A stretch of DNA of 64,000 nucleotides from Gordonia sp. SID5947 (GTDB lineage Bacteria; Actinomycetota; Actinomycetes; Mycobacteriales; Mycobacteriaceae): NCBI RefSeq assembly GCF_009862785.1, contig NZ_WWHU01000001.1, positions 4,464,001 through 4,528,000 on the forward strand, in the 5' to 3' direction. Below the pieces are notes generated by a model. It ran no database searches and was not told where the DNA came from. It worked only from the letters and a program-made list of their open reading frames with translations. The translations under genes and the position numbers were made by a program. Numbering within the stretch: the stretch's first letter is position 1; every line of letters starts with the position of its first letter. Shown piece after piece: positions 26,270-35,324 of this stretch.

Positions 26270-27234
26270 TCAGTAGTAGTACGGGAACGCATCCCAATCC
26301 GGAGAACGCTTCTCCAGGAACGCATCTCGACCCTCGACCGCCTCGTCGGTCATATACGCCAGTCGTGTCGCCTCGCCGGCGAAGACCTGTTGGCCCATCA
26401 GGCCGTCGTCGGTGAGGTTGAACGCGAACTTGAGCATGCGTTGGGCCGTCGGCGACTTGCCGTTGATCTTGCGCCCCCACTCGATCGCGGTGTTCTCGAG
26501 ATCGGCGTGTGCGACAACGCGATTGACCGCTCCCATCTGGTACATGGTGTCCGCGTCGTATGCCTCGCCGAGGAAGAAGATCTCGCGGGCGAATTTCTGG
26601 CCGACCTGCTTGGCGAGGTACGCGCTGCCGTACCCGGCGTCGAAGGAGCCGACATCGGCGTCGGTCTGCTTGAATCTGGCGTGCTCGCGTGAGGCGAGGG
26701 TCAGGTCGCACACCGAATGCAGCGAATGGCCGCCGCCTGCCGCCCAACCGTTCACCACCGCGATGACCACCTTGGGCATGGTGCGGATCAGCCGCTGGAC
26801 TTCCAGGATGTGCAGCCGGCCGCCCTCGGCCTTCACGCGCGCGTCGTCGACGGTGTCGGCACCGGCGCCGGTCACATCGGAATCGTGTGTGGTGGCGTAC
26901 TGGTAGCCCGACCGACCGCGAATCCGCTGATCGCCGCCGCTGCAGAACGCCCAGCCGCCGTCTTTGGGACTCGGACCGTTGCCGGTGATCAACACCGTGC
27001 CGACATCGGGGACCGGCGAGCATGGTCGAGGGTTCGGTAGAGCTCATCGACCGTGTGCGGCCGGAAGGCGTTGCGGATCTCGGGCCGGTCGAAGGCGATC
27101 CGGACGATGCCGTACTCACGGCCGGTGCCCGTGTGGCGGTGGTAGGTGATGTCGGTCAGGTCGGTGAAGCCCGGCACCACCGCCCACTGTTCGGCGTCGA
27201 ACGGCTGGCCAGGGGCGGAGTCGGAGTTGCTCAT
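26270..27234 (-). pseudogene. menB: 1,4-dihydroxy-2-naphthoyl-CoA synthase MenB, frameshifted in this sequence
   Basis: The protein is complete in two frames. Residues 1-75 (start ATG 27234: YHRHTGTGREYGIVRIAFDR PEIRNAFRPHTVDELYRTLD) run into stop after HARRSP; the rest resumes at VLITGNGPSPKDGGWAFCSG and ends DWDAFPYYY. Restoring one C in the run at 27008-27011 (GGGG on the + strand) joins them as HARRSPDVGTVLITGNG, exactly as in intact MenB. Crotonase oxyanion-hole residues (CSGGDQ) and the catalytic GSFDAGYGSAYLAKQVGQKF region are intact. MenB closes the second ring of the naphthoate. Because the pathway is otherwise whole here, a sequencing error is more likely than true loss. Confidence 0.9.
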
Positions 27235-27361
27235 GCCGATAGCCTAGGACGCGAGATCCCGGAAACGTTCGGGGGCGTTCGGAAGGCCGCGTTCCGGTGA
27301 ATCACTGATCGCATGTGGGAACGAGTGGTGGACCGGCGCCGACCTTTGACATGCTGGACTG

Positions 27362-27538
27362 ATGTCGGGCTGGGTCATCGTCGCGATCGTCGTCCCCGTG
27401 TGGGTCATGGTCTCGGTGTTGCTCGCGCTGGTGATCGGGCGCGCCGTACGTCTGCGCGACCGCCACGAGAAGCCCGATGCGCTCACCGAGGATGATCCGG
27501 TGCGCGACGACCCGCTGCGGCCACGTCGCGACCGCTGA
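27362..27538 (+). CDS. 58-residue single-span membrane protein
   Basis: ATG 27362 to TGA 27538. The N-terminus is one membrane helix (GWVIVAIVVPVWVMVSVLLA), then a basic stop-transfer stretch (GRAVRLRDRHEK) and an acidic/basic cytoplasmic tail. The gene lies 24 nt before the thioesterase gene on the same strand. Its size would make most gene finders miss it. Coding support is the sharp hydrophobic/charged layout and position, not a recognised family. Confidence 0.5.
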   Translation: MSGWVIVAIVVPVWVMVSVLLALVIGRAVRLRDRHEKPDALTEDDPVRDDPLRPRRDR

Positions 27539-27562
27539 TCGACCGTTCTATACGGTTGGTCC

Positions 27563-28216
27563 ATGAGTGATGGTGCCGTGAGTCCGGATACTTCCACCGA
27601 GGTCGAGGATCCCCACGAGGGTGGCTTTCGCGCGCACACGGCCATCACGACCGAACGCGGCGGCCCGCGATACGGCGAATTCAGCGAGCAGGTCCGGACG
27701 CTGATGGACCGTGCCAGGTACGCGTGCCCGACCCCGGAGCTGGCCGACGAACTGATCGACGAGCTCGCGGCCATCAACGAGAAGCTCGCGGCGGTGCGGA
27801 TCGACGAGTGGCATTCACCTGCCGGGACGCGCATCGACCTGCCCGCTCGCGGCAACATCACCCTGCCGCCGTTCGAGGTCACCGACGTCAACGACGACGG
27901 GGTCTTCGCGACCGTGACCTTCCGTGATTTCCATCTCGGCGGCAACAAGGCCGCGCATGGCGGACAGGTCGCGGTGGCCTTCGACGACCTCGGCGGGTAC
28001 GCCTCGGCGGTGGCGATCCAGGGAGTCAGCCGGACCGCGTATCTGACCGTCCAGTACCGATCCATCACCCCGCTGAACACGCCGCTGCAATGCCGGACCT
28101 GGGCGGAGAAGGTCGACGGCCGGAAGGTGTTCATCAAGGGCACGATCCACGACGGCGACCGGTTGTGCGCTGAGATGGACGCGTTGTTCATCAAGCTCAA
28201 TCCCGGTCAGCAATAG
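27563..28216 (+). CDS. PaaI-type hotdog thioesterase
   Basis: 217 residues. The N-terminal 90 residues are an extension with helix-forming ELADELIDELAAINEKLAAV. The hotdog domain follows: FHLGGNKAAHGGQVAVAFDD (the HGG motif with the acidic residue nearby), then YASAVAIQGVSRTAYLTVQY and CAEMDALFIKLN. It should hydrolyse acyl-CoA thioesters. With menB just upstream on the other strand it could cleave dihydroxynaphthoyl-CoA, a step otherwise unassigned here, but this is only a positional hint. Confidence 0.8.
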   Translation: MSDGAVSPDTSTEVEDPHEGGFRAHTAITTERGGPRYGEFSEQVRTLMDRARYACPTPELADELIDELAAINEKLAAVRIDEWHSPAGTRIDLPARGNITLPPFEVTDVNDDGVFATVTFRDFHLGGNKAAHGGQVAVAFDDLGGYASAVAIQGVSRTAYLTVQYRSITPLNTPLQCRTWAEKVDGRKVFIKGTIHDGDRLCAEMDALFIKLNPGQQ

Positions 28217-28280
28217 CGTCCGCGTCGCCGACTTCGCGAATCGGTAACGTCACCGGTCCATTTCACGATCGAACCCCTGA

Positions 28281-28304
28281 GATCCCGGCCACAATGCCGG
28301 GATC
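28281..28304. terminator. hairpin after the thioesterase gene
   Basis: A perfect 9-bp stem GATCCCGGC (28281-28289) / GCCGGGATC (28296-28304) with a 6-nt loop. It starts 64 nt past the thioesterase stop and ends 30 nt before the secreted-protein start, so it could be a terminator or a 5' leader structure. There is no T-run. Confidence 0.5.
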
Positions 28305-28333
28305 AGGTGCGGTCGTGACGCTGAGGGGCTGGA

Positions 28334-30166
28334 ATGACGAGATCGTCGGTGCAGAGGCTGAGTCGTACCCGGCGGATCGTCGCCTCATCCGGCGTCGCCG
28401 CAGCCCTGGTGATCGCAGCGCCCGCGGCGATCGCCGCCGCTGACGAGGGCGCCGGAGGCGATCCTGGTATCTCGTCACCGTCGAAGACCGGGTCCGGTTC
28501 CGAGTCGGGCGACACGGGTTCGGCAGAGCCGACTGCCGCGCCCACCGCCCCGGACCCGACGACACAGCCGGACACCCCGGCAACCTCGGCCGACGAACAG
28601 TCGCCGGACGCAGGCGCCGGCGGGAGCGGGTCGCCCGACGATGGAGCGGCGGGCCGGCCCGACCAATCCTCGGCCGACGAACCCGAGAGCGACGCGGCCG
28701 GAGACGACACCGCGGCACCCGAGCCGACTGCACAGCCGCCCATCGCCTCGACTCCGACGACGCAGCCGCCACCGACGACGACTCCGACCGAATCCGGCTC
28801 GTCGGGTCGCCACCGTGCCGACACCGCAACGCCCGGTCGTCATCGCGCAGATCCCACGTCGCCGGGCCGTCATCGCGCCGACGCGTCCTCGACTGTCGGT
28901 GGGGGCACGCGCGCCGGTGGTGCCGCGGAGACCGCCGTTCCGGATTCCGGCTCGGCCGGCGCGGCCCGACACATCGATGAGTTCGTCGGCGAGCCGGGTG
29001 GTACCGCCGCCGCCGCTGCCGCGATCCCCGCAGCGGGGGCCGGTGTCTTCTACCGGTTGGTGAACGGTCCGGGCCGTGAGGGCCTGATCTTCCTCAACCA
29101 AAGTCTCGTCACCGCGGGCGTTCTGAGCCGGCGAAGCCGTGGCGACGGTACCGATTACGTCGGACTGCTGGGCCCGGGGGAGCGTTTCTCCCTGCCGGCC
29201 CGGACCGTGGCGGAACTGTCGTCGGGAACTCGTCTCGCCGCCGCCGACACCGACGATTCGCTACTCGCACAAGCGATCAGGGTGCTCACCGCTCGTCTGG
29301 TGTGGTCGGGCATCGACCCGCAGAACCAGTATCTGGACCCGTCGGACTTCCAGGTGCTGATCGGCGACAACTACCGGATCGTCGACAACGACGGCATCAC
29401 CTACACATATGACGCGGATGCCGACACCATCACCTTCACCAACACCACCGATACCGATGTCGCGATCATCGCGGTGGACCAGTTCAACGTTCCGCACGGC
29501 GACGGCGTCTACGTGGTGCCGGCTGGCGGTTCGACGACGATCGACGCCTCCGGCGACATCTCGGGTTATGTCATGCAGGGTCAACGTGATTCGGCCGGGC
29601 GGGCGATCATCTACGGGATGGTGGTGGTTCAGGACGATCAGACCCTGAGCTACAACTTCAACCCGTTCGGCGGCGCGATCCGTGACACCGCAGACCCTGT
29701 CGCCGATCCCGACGACCGGTTCTGGGATCCATCCGACGGGCTGACGACCGGCATCCTCTGGCCCACCTTCGCGACCGGCGCCGACGGGGCCGCGGACGGT
29801 GTGTACTACACCACCGACGCCGACGGTCTGACGATCCACAACGACAGCGATCACGACATCGCGGTCACCGTGTTCACCGGCGGAGCGGCGTCGAACACGT
29901 TGCCGCAGACCGACTTCTACATCGTGGAGGCCGGGGGGACGCACCGTATCGCCCTGCCCGAAGGGTCGTACGCGGTGACCTCGGTGCAGGGTGAGCGGGA
30001 TGCCGAAGGGGAGCCCAGGCTCTACGGCACCCTGGTTGCCCAGGGGACCACCACCGGTCCGGCGGTCACCGAGACCGACGCCCTGCCGGGCGACGGGATT
30101 CCGTCGATCACACGGCGGACAGTGGACGCGGTGAAGCCGGTCGAGGGTGCGACGGTCGTCGTCTGA
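28334..30166 (+). CDS. large secreted protein with GRHRAD repeats and duplicated beta module
   Basis: 610 residues. A signal peptide (VAAALVIAAPAAIAAADEG, cleavage near residue 36) is followed by about 120 residues of low-complexity Ser/Thr/Pro/Asp/Glu linker. Then come three GRHRAD repeats spaced 10 residues apart (about 156-185). From residue 225 a folded region begins (FYRLVNGPGREGLIFLNQSL). Two homologous modules of about 88 residues follow: about 350-440 and 487-575, each with D-G-Y-Y/T-D-AD start, a central Y-VV/E-AGG-T segment and a QGxRDAxGxxxxYGxxV end. The duplication suggests tandem beta domains at the cell surface. No enzyme motif or sortase signal is seen. I do not recognise the family. 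Confidence 0.65.
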   Translation: MTRSSVQRLSRTRRIVASSGVAAALVIAAPAAIAAADEGAGGDPGISSPSKTGSGSESGDTGSAEPTAAPTAPDPTTQPDTPATSADEQSPDAGAGGSGSPDDGAAGRPDQSSADEPESDAAGDDTAAPEPTAQPPIASTPTTQPPPTTTPTESGSSGRHRADTATPGRHRADPTSPGRHRADASSTVGGGTRAGGAAETAVPDSGSAGAARHIDEFVGEPGGTAAAAAAIPAAGAGVFYRLVNGPGREGLIFLNQSLVTAGVLSRRSRGDGTDYVGLLGPGERFSLPARTVAELSSGTRLAAADTDDSLLAQAIRVLTARLVWSGIDPQNQYLDPSDFQVLIGDNYRIVDNDGITYTYDADADTITFTNTTDTDVAIIAVDQFNVPHGDGVYVVPAGGSTTIDASGDISGYVMQGQRDSAGRAIIYGMVVVQDDQTLSYNFNPFGGAIRDTADPVADPDDRFWDPSDGLTTGILWPTFATGADGAADGVYYTTDADGLTIHNDSDHDIAVTVFTGGAASNTLPQTDFYIVEAGGTHRIALPEGSYAVTSVQGERDAEGEPRLYGTLVAQGTTTGPAVTETDALPGDGIPSITRRTVDAVKPVEGATVVV

Positions 30167-30205
30167 CGGTTCCGTCGGCGCGATTCCGGTTGCTGTCGAC
30201 GAAGG

Positions 30206-31489
30206 TCAGCCGAGTTCGACGGCGTCGAGGGTGGCGCCTGCGGCCCGGAGGCGGTCGGCGAACACGTCGCCCATGGCGGCTGCCGGCGTCAGCACACCGG
30301 TCAGATTCGACAGGCGGTCACGTTCGAGCGCCAACGTCAGAGCACTCTCACCGAGCATGATCGCGGTCGCCTTGTAACCGGGATCGCCCTTCATGCGCAT
30401 CTGGGACCGGTACCGGCGGCCGGTGGTCGTGGTGGTGTAGGTCTCGGTGACGAAAAAGCCCTTCTCCCGGGCCTTTTCACTGGGTCCCTCGCCCGGCTTC
30501 GGCAGGACACGGTCCAAAAGCCTGCGGGTGGGGCCGAAACTCATGGCGCCGAGGAAGGCCCCGGTACCGACCGCGACGGCTCCGGCGATGAGGGTGGAGA
30601 GCCCGCGGACCTGGCCGACCGACATCGTCTCCGCATAGCGGAAGTTCTGGCCGTACGCGTTGTGGAGCAGAGCATTGGTGCGGCGGACGATACGTGTGTT
30701 CGCCGCGGCCATGAAGAACGGTGCCAAGGTCCCCTTCATCGACGGGTCGACCTTCTTGGCGCTCATCATGCTCATGTCGCTGGGTTCCGACGAGATCGCA
30801 GGCCGCGGGGTCTTTCCCGGCTCACCCGACAGCGAATGTGGATTGAGCAGCAGACGTCGCGTCTCGGCGTCACGCGATTCCTCGGCGATGACACGCATCG
30901 AGTCGATGGTGCCGCCGGAGATGCCGCCCTTGAACGACTTCACGACGAAGGTGGTATCGGTGAGTTCGCCCGCACCGTCGTCGGCGATCTTTTTGTACAG
31001 CAGATAGGCGCCGAGATCCGAAGGGACCGAATCGAACCCGCACGAGTGCACGATCCGGGCGCCCGTCGCGACCGCGGTCTCATGCGCCTTGTTGATGGAG
31101 AAGTGGATGAAGGGTGCCTCGCCGGTGAGGTCCACGTAGTCGGTGCCGGCGCTCGCTGCGGCGACCACGAGTGCCTCGCCATAGCGAAGGTAGGGCCCGA
31201 CGGTGGTGCAGATGACCCGGGTGCGGGCGACCATCGCGTCGAGCGAGGACGGCGACGACGAGTCGGCGACGATCAGCGGCCAATCGTGCGCGCGGGCCGG
31301 CAGCCGCTTGCGGGTGGCCGCGAGTTTGGTCTCCGACCGACCGGCCAACGCGACCTTGGTGCCCGTCGGTGCGTGCTCGGCGAGGTATCGGGCGGTCAGT
31401 TCGCCGACAAACCCGGTGACACCGAATACGACGACGTCGAACTCGCGGGCATTCGATTCTGATGCTGGTGAGATGGCGTCCCCGTTCAT
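30206..31489 (-). CDS. saccharopine dehydrogenase-like (trans-acting enoyl reductase family) protein
   Basis: 427 residues from ATG 31489. The Rossmann start FDVVVFGVTGFVGELTARYL binds NADP. It continues KVALAGRSETKLAATRKRLP, VICTTVGPYLRYGEALVVAA, DYVDLTGEAPFIHFSINKAH and IVHSCGFDSVPSDLGAYLLY. This is the mycobacterial family of Rv2449c and the phthiocerol enoyl reductase Rv2953. It probably reduces a lipid intermediate at the membrane. No polyketide synthase is nearby, so its partner is not visible here. Confidence 0.85.
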   Translation of the reverse strand: MNGDAISPASESNAREFDVVVFGVTGFVGELTARYLAEHAPTGTKVALAGRSETKLAATRKRLPARAHDWPLIVADSSSPSSLDAMVARTRVICTTVGPYLRYGEALVVAAASAGTDYVDLTGEAPFIHFSINKAHETAVATGARIVHSCGFDSVPSDLGAYLLYKKIADDGAGELTDTTFVVKSFKGGISGGTIDSMRVIAEESRDAETRRLLLNPHSLSGEPGKTPRPAISSEPSDMSMMSAKKVDPSMKGTLAPFFMAAANTRIVRRTNALLHNAYGQNFRYAETMSVGQVRGLSTLIAGAVAVGTGAFLGAMSFGPTRRLLDRVLPKPGEGPSEKAREKGFFVTETYTTTTTGRRYRSQMRMKGDPGYKATAIMLGESALTLALERDRLSNLTGVLTPAAAMGDVFADRLRAAGATLDAVELG

Positions 31490-31535
31490 GCACTCGACTC
31501 TAGACACGTCCCGAAACCCGGTCGAGGGGATGCCC

Positions 31536-32645
31536 TCACCGCGCCAGTCGCCGAGCGGCGGCCCGAGCCGCGAACGGGGCCACGAACAGCATCAACAACA
31601 CGCGCAGGATCTGGGCCGCGACGACGAAGGCGACGTTCGAGCCGGCCGCCGTGGCGGCGGCGAGTACCGCGTAGATGCCGCCGGGCGTGGTGGCGAGGTA
31701 GCAGTCGAACATCGATTCGCCGGTCCACGCCGACAGCAACACCCCGAGCAGCGCGCAACCCACGCCGATCGCCAGGATCAGCACCAGCGCCGCCGGGAGA
31801 ACCCGGCCGATCGCCCGCAGGCGGTCCATGGTGAATCCCAGCCCGGCCTGCCAGCCGATCAGCGCGTAGGCGACGGTCAGCAGGATGGTGGATACGGCGG
31901 CGTCGCCCGCGAGGCCGGTCAGTTCGGCGATGGTGGCGACGGCCATCGGACCGAGGAGGCCGGCGGCCGGCAGATGGATGAGACGACCGACCGGTATGCC
32001 GACGCCGAGGCCGACGGCCAGCAACACCAGCCCCCACGCCTGGTCGCCGGCGCTCGGTGCCGCGACCGAGGCGTCGGACGACTGCGCGTCGAAGACCACC
32101 GAGGCCACCAGGGGGATGGTGATGGTGACCAGCGCGACCCGCAGGTACTGGATGACCGCGACCATGCGCTCATCGCCGCCGAGTTCCCTGGTGAGGGCGA
32201 CGAGTCCGGACGCGCCGCCGGCCACCAGGGCCAGCGATCCGGTCAACGGGTCAACCAGACGATGCAGTCCGAGCAACGCACCGCCGACCACGGACAGCGC
32301 CAGCGTGCCCAAGCCGACGGCGAGCACCGGGAACCAGGACGACCCGAGGCCCGAAAGGGTTTCCGGATCGGCCATCGTGCCGATGTAGACGCCGAGCACG
32401 CCCTGCGCGGCGAGCATCGCCGGCCGTGGGAGCGCGGGCGGTGTGGAACCGTCGGCGGGATCGTCGGAGTCGACAGAGTCGCGTGACGGGGATCGTCGGC
32501 GCGGGGCCAAACCCGCGATGGCCAGTGCGCCCGCGACCACGAGGCCGGCGAACAGCGCGGCCGCATCCACTTCGAGTAGTTCGAGAAGGTAGGTCGCGAT
32601 CGCGGTGAGGAGGGCCAACACGATCCAGCGACGCACTCGGTCCAC
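31536..32645 (-). CDS. AbrB/PF05145-type membrane protein
   Basis: 369 residues from GTG 32645. Nine or more membrane segments. The internally repeated motifs GGASGLVALTRELGGDERMV, and in the second half YLATTPGGIYAVLAAATAAG with FVVAAQILRVLLMLFVAPFA, are the AbrB membrane duplication signature, once labelled ammonia monooxygenase. Bacterial members are thought to be transporters or regulators. A 30-residue charged loop (RRRSPSRDSVDSDDPADGS) separates the first pair of helices from the rest. Confidence 0.82.
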   Translation of the reverse strand: MDRVRRWIVLALLTAIATYLLELLEVDAAALFAGLVVAGALAIAGLAPRRRSPSRDSVDSDDPADGSTPPALPRPAMLAAQGVLGVYIGTMADPETLSGLGSSWFPVLAVGLGTLALSVVGGALLGLHRLVDPLTGSLALVAGGASGLVALTRELGGDERMVAVIQYLRVALVTITIPLVASVVFDAQSSDASVAAPSAGDQAWGLVLLAVGLGVGIPVGRLIHLPAAGLLGPMAVATIAELTGLAGDAAVSTILLTVAYALIGWQAGLGFTMDRLRAIGRVLPAALVLILAIGVGCALLGVLLSAWTGESMFDCYLATTPGGIYAVLAAATAAGSNVAFVVAAQILRVLLMLFVAPFAARAAARRLAR

Positions 32646-32650
32646 CCTAA

Positions 32651-32743
32651 GGGGTCTCGATACGACTCCTCGCTGCGCTCGTCGTCTACTCGACCGGCAG
32701 GACGGGGACTCCTCGCTGCGCTCGTCGTCTACTCGACCGGCAG
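32651..32743. repeat. dispersed intergenic repeat, two tandem copies
   Basis: A 37-nt unit beginning GACTCCTCGCTGCGCTCG and ending CTCGACCGGCAG occurs at 32664-32700 and again at 32707-32743, identical and 43 nt apart. The first copy is preceded by GGGGTCTCGATAC. The same 50-nt block recurs exactly at 40802-40851. A truncated CTCGACCGGC follows at 32751. It lies between two gene ends or starts. These are likely members of a family of small interspersed elements of unknown role. Confidence 0.85.
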
Positions 32744-32768
32744 GAGGGGGCTCGACCGGCGGGACGGG

Positions 32769-33386
32769 CTACGCGACTTGCGCGATGCCGAGGTTCATGG
32801 CGCTGAAGGACTTGGGCGGGCCGGGTTCGTAGAACTGGTCGAGCGAGGTGACGGTGAGACCGGCGTCGGCGAGGACGCCCGGGATGTCGCGGGTGAGGTG
32901 GCAACCGCCGGCCACGCGCTTCTGGATGGGCTCGAGGCGGTGCTGCCAGCGGCGCACCTTCTCGTCCGGCGCGCGACCGTGCTCGAGGAAATGCAGCGTG
33001 CCTCCGCTCTTCACCACTCTGGCGACCTCCGACAATGCGGCGGGCAGGTCAGGGATGGTGCACATCGTGAAGGTCGTGAGAGCGGCGTCGAACGTGTCGT
33101 CGTCGAACGGGAGGCGTTGGCCGTCGAGGCCGGCGCGCTCGATGGGGACGTGCGAAGACGCGATGCGGTCGGAGGCGAGTCGCCATCCCCCGTCGGAGGG
33201 CTCGATCGCCGAGACCCTGGTCACGGTGTCGGGGTACACGCCGACGTTGAGTCCGGAGCCGAATCCGAGCTCGACGACGCTGCCCGTCAGCCCCTCGCAG
33301 GCTCGTCGTCGAAGGGGTCTGAGTGAGGACATCCCGCAGGTCACGTTGATCAGGTGCGGAAGGATGCGGTCGTCATAGAAGCCCAT
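32769..33386 (-). CDS. class I SAM-dependent methyltransferase
   Basis: 205 residues from ATG 33386 (MGFYDDRILPHLINVTCGMS). SAM-binding motif I is VVELGFGSGLNVGVY, motif II region is LPFDDDTFDAALTTFTMCTI and motif III is VVKSGGTLHFLEHG. C-terminal HLTRDIPGVLADAGL is typical of phospholipid/UbiE-like small methyltransferases. The substrate is unknown. It is divergent from menD, 86 nt apart. The frame extends 12 codons upstream without family support. Confidence 0.85.
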   Translation of the reverse strand: MGFYDDRILPHLINVTCGMSSLRPLRRRACEGLTGSVVELGFGSGLNVGVYPDTVTRVSAIEPSDGGWRLASDRIASSHVPIERAGLDGQRLPFDDDTFDAALTTFTMCTIPDLPAALSEVARVVKSGGTLHFLEHGRAPDEKVRRWQHRLEPIQKRVAGGCHLTRDIPGVLADAGLTVTSLDQFYEPGPPKSFSAMNLGIAQVA

Positions 33387-33472
33387 GACTCCATGGTGCC
33401 CCTGGGCGGTGACGCGCACCACAGCCGTTACAGCGTGTAGATGACGTCGGCTGCCGTCCTACGCTGGGAGGT

Positions 33473-35146
33473 ATGAACCCCTCGACTCTGCAGGCCCGCG
33501 TCATCGTCGACGAGATGATCCGCTGCGGTGTGACCGAGGCGGTGCTGTGCCCGGGGTCGCGCAACGCGCCGTTGGCGTTCGCGTTGCACGCAGCCGAGGC
33601 GGCCGGCCGTATCCGGCTGCACGTGCGCATCGACGAGCGGTCGGCGGGGTTCCTGGCGCTCGGGCTCGCGGTGTCGTCGCGGCAGCCGGTGCCGATCGTG
33701 ATGACCAGCGGAACCGCCGTCGCCAACATGAGCCCGGCGGTGTTCGAGGCGAACTATGCGCGAGTGCCGCTGGTGGTGATCAGCGCCAACCGTCCCTACG
33801 AGCTGCTGGGGTCGGGAGCCAACCAGACCGTCGAACAGTTCGGCATCTTCGGCACCCAGGTCCGCGCGACGATCAGCCTGGGCCTGGCCGAGCAGGACCT
33901 CGACACCAACAGCCAGTGGCGGTCGGCAGTCGGACGTGTGCTGGCGGCCGCCCGTGGTGCCCGCACCGGCAACGCAGGTCCGGTGCAGTTCGACATCCCG
34001 TTGCGTGAACCGCTGGTGCCCGATGCGAGCGTCGGCCCCGACGACGATCTCGGCATCTTCGCCGGCCGTGCCGACGGGCTCCCGTGGACGCAGGCTCCGG
34101 TCGGCAAGCTCGATGTGCCGATCCCGATCGATCTGTCGCTCGACACGGTGGTCGTCTCGGGTCATGGCGCCGGTACCCATCCAGCGCTGGCCGGTATCCC
34201 GACCGTCGCGGAACCGACTGCCCCGCAAGCGCATACACCGTTGCACCCCCTGGCGCTCGACACTGTGCGACCCCAGCAGGCGATCATCTGCGGGCGTCCC
34301 ACATTGCACCGCGGTGTCTCGCGACTGCTGGCCGACCCCGAGGTCCGTGTCTACGCGCTGACCACCGGTCCACGCTGGCCGGATGTCTCCGGCAACGTGT
34401 TCGCCACCGGCACCCGGGTGGAGCCCGTCGGGGAGCCGCGAGAGGAGTGGCTCAAGGAGTGCGCGGCCGTGCAGCAGCGCGTGCTGGGCGCGGTCGACGC
34501 AGAACTCGACGACATGCTCGACGAACCGTCCGCCACCACAGGCCTGCATGTGGCGCGGGTGGTGAGTGCCGCGATGCGACCGGGCGATCAGCTCGTCGTC
34601 GGCGCGAGCAACCCGATCCGCGACGTCGCGCTCGCGGGTCGCGTCACCGAGGGTGTGCGGGTGCTGTCGAACCGCGGGGTCGCCGGCATCGACGGCACCA
34701 ACTCGACGGCCATCGGGGCGGCCCTGGCGCTGGACCGCTCCTCGCCGGGTGCGCACACCATCGCCCTGATGGGCGACCTGACCTTCATCCACGACGTGAC
34801 CGGGCTGGTGATCGGCCCCAGCGAACCACGACCGTCGTCGTTGCGGATCGTGGTGGCCAACGACGACGGTGGCGGAATCTTCGGCCTGCTGGAGCAAGGC
34901 GACCCGCGGTACAACAGCGGCCCGTACACAGGGGCTTACGAGCGGGTCTTCGGCACACCGCATTCCGCTGATCTCGCGTCATTGTGCGCCGGCTTCCACA
35001 TCCCGCACCGTCGCGTCGCGTTGGGCGACTTGTCGTCGGTGCTGGGCGAACCGGCGCCGTCGGGTGGCGTGGAGGTGGTCGAGGTGACCACTGACCGCAC
35101 CGCGCTGCGCGATGTCCACGCCGCGATCGCCGCCCGCCTGACGTAA
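33473..35146 (+). CDS. menD: SEPHCHC synthase MenD
   Basis: 557 residues. This thiamine-diphosphate enzyme condenses 2-oxoglutarate with isochorismate, the first committed step of menaquinone synthesis. The opening [29 protein letters not shown], the ThDP-activating Glu in [36 protein letters not shown] and the late [18 protein letters not shown] block (with Asp-Asn-type metal binding) match MenD. Length is normal. DUF3592 (Rv0556-like) and mgtA follow, as in M. tuberculosis, but with added genes between. Confidence 0.95.
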   Translation: MNPSTLQARVIVDEMIRCGVTEAVLCPGSRNAPLAFALHAAEAAGRIRLHVRIDERSAGFLALGLAVSSRQPVPIVMTSGTAVANMSPAVFEANYARVPLVVISANRPYELLGSGANQTVEQFGIFGTQVRATISLGLAEQDLDTNSQWRSAVGRVLAAARGARTGNAGPVQFDIPLREPLVPDASVGPDDDLGIFAGRADGLPWTQAPVGKLDVPIPIDLSLDTVVVSGHGAGTHPALAGIPTVAEPTAPQAHTPLHPLALDTVRPQQAIICGRPTLHRGVSRLLADPEVRVYALTTGPRWPDVSGNVFATGTRVEPVGEPREEWLKECAAVQQRVLGAVDAELDDMLDEPSATTGLHVARVVSAAMRPGDQLVVGASNPIRDVALAGRVTEGVRVLSNRGVAGIDGTNSTAIGAALALDRSSPGAHTIALMGDLTFIHDVTGLVIGPSEPRPSSLRIVVANDDGGGIFGLLEQGDPRYNSGPYTGAYERVFGTPHSADLASLCAGFHIPHRRVALGDLSSVLGEPAPSGGVEVVEVTTDRTALRDVHAAIAARLT

Positions 35147-35204
35147 CCCCACCCCCCACCCGCCCCCCGCCCCCCGCCCCCGCCCCCAAGGTCCCCCCCG
35201 TTCC
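35147..35204. other. cytosine-rich tract after menD
   Basis: The 58 nt after the menD stop are almost only C on the + strand with scattered A, G and T (runs of C5 to C7). It directly abuts the first palindromic repeat. Such tracts are fragile in sequencing and may also form G-quadruplex or i-motif structures. Confidence 0.6.
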
Positions 35205-35270
35205 GGCCGCAGTTTCGGGTTCCGGCTTCGAGCGGAAGCTGCGGCCAGAAGCTGAAGGTGCGGCCAGAAG
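35205..35270. repeat. left copy of palindromic repeat bracketing the DUF559 gene
   Basis: GGCCGCAG followed by TTTCGGGTTCCGGCTTCGAG, then two TGCGGCCAGAAG units at about 35239-35251 and 35259-35270. The arms GGCCGCA/TGCGGCC are inverted, and the centre CGGCTTCGAGC is nearly self-complementary. A close copy lies at 36248-36332 on the other side of the gene. Confidence 0.75.
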
Positions 35271-35324
35271 ATTCGCTGGATCCGTCGCTGGATCCGTCGG
35301 GTGGGCGGCTGCGTCAAACGGGGT

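Noticed and set aside
27008..27011. Programmed frameshift in menB
   Set aside because: No slippery heptamer or downstream pseudoknot visible, and MenB is not known to use recoding.
31536..32645. Ammonia monooxygenase
   Set aside because: Old database label; the sequence is an AbrB-type membrane protein without AMO metal sites.
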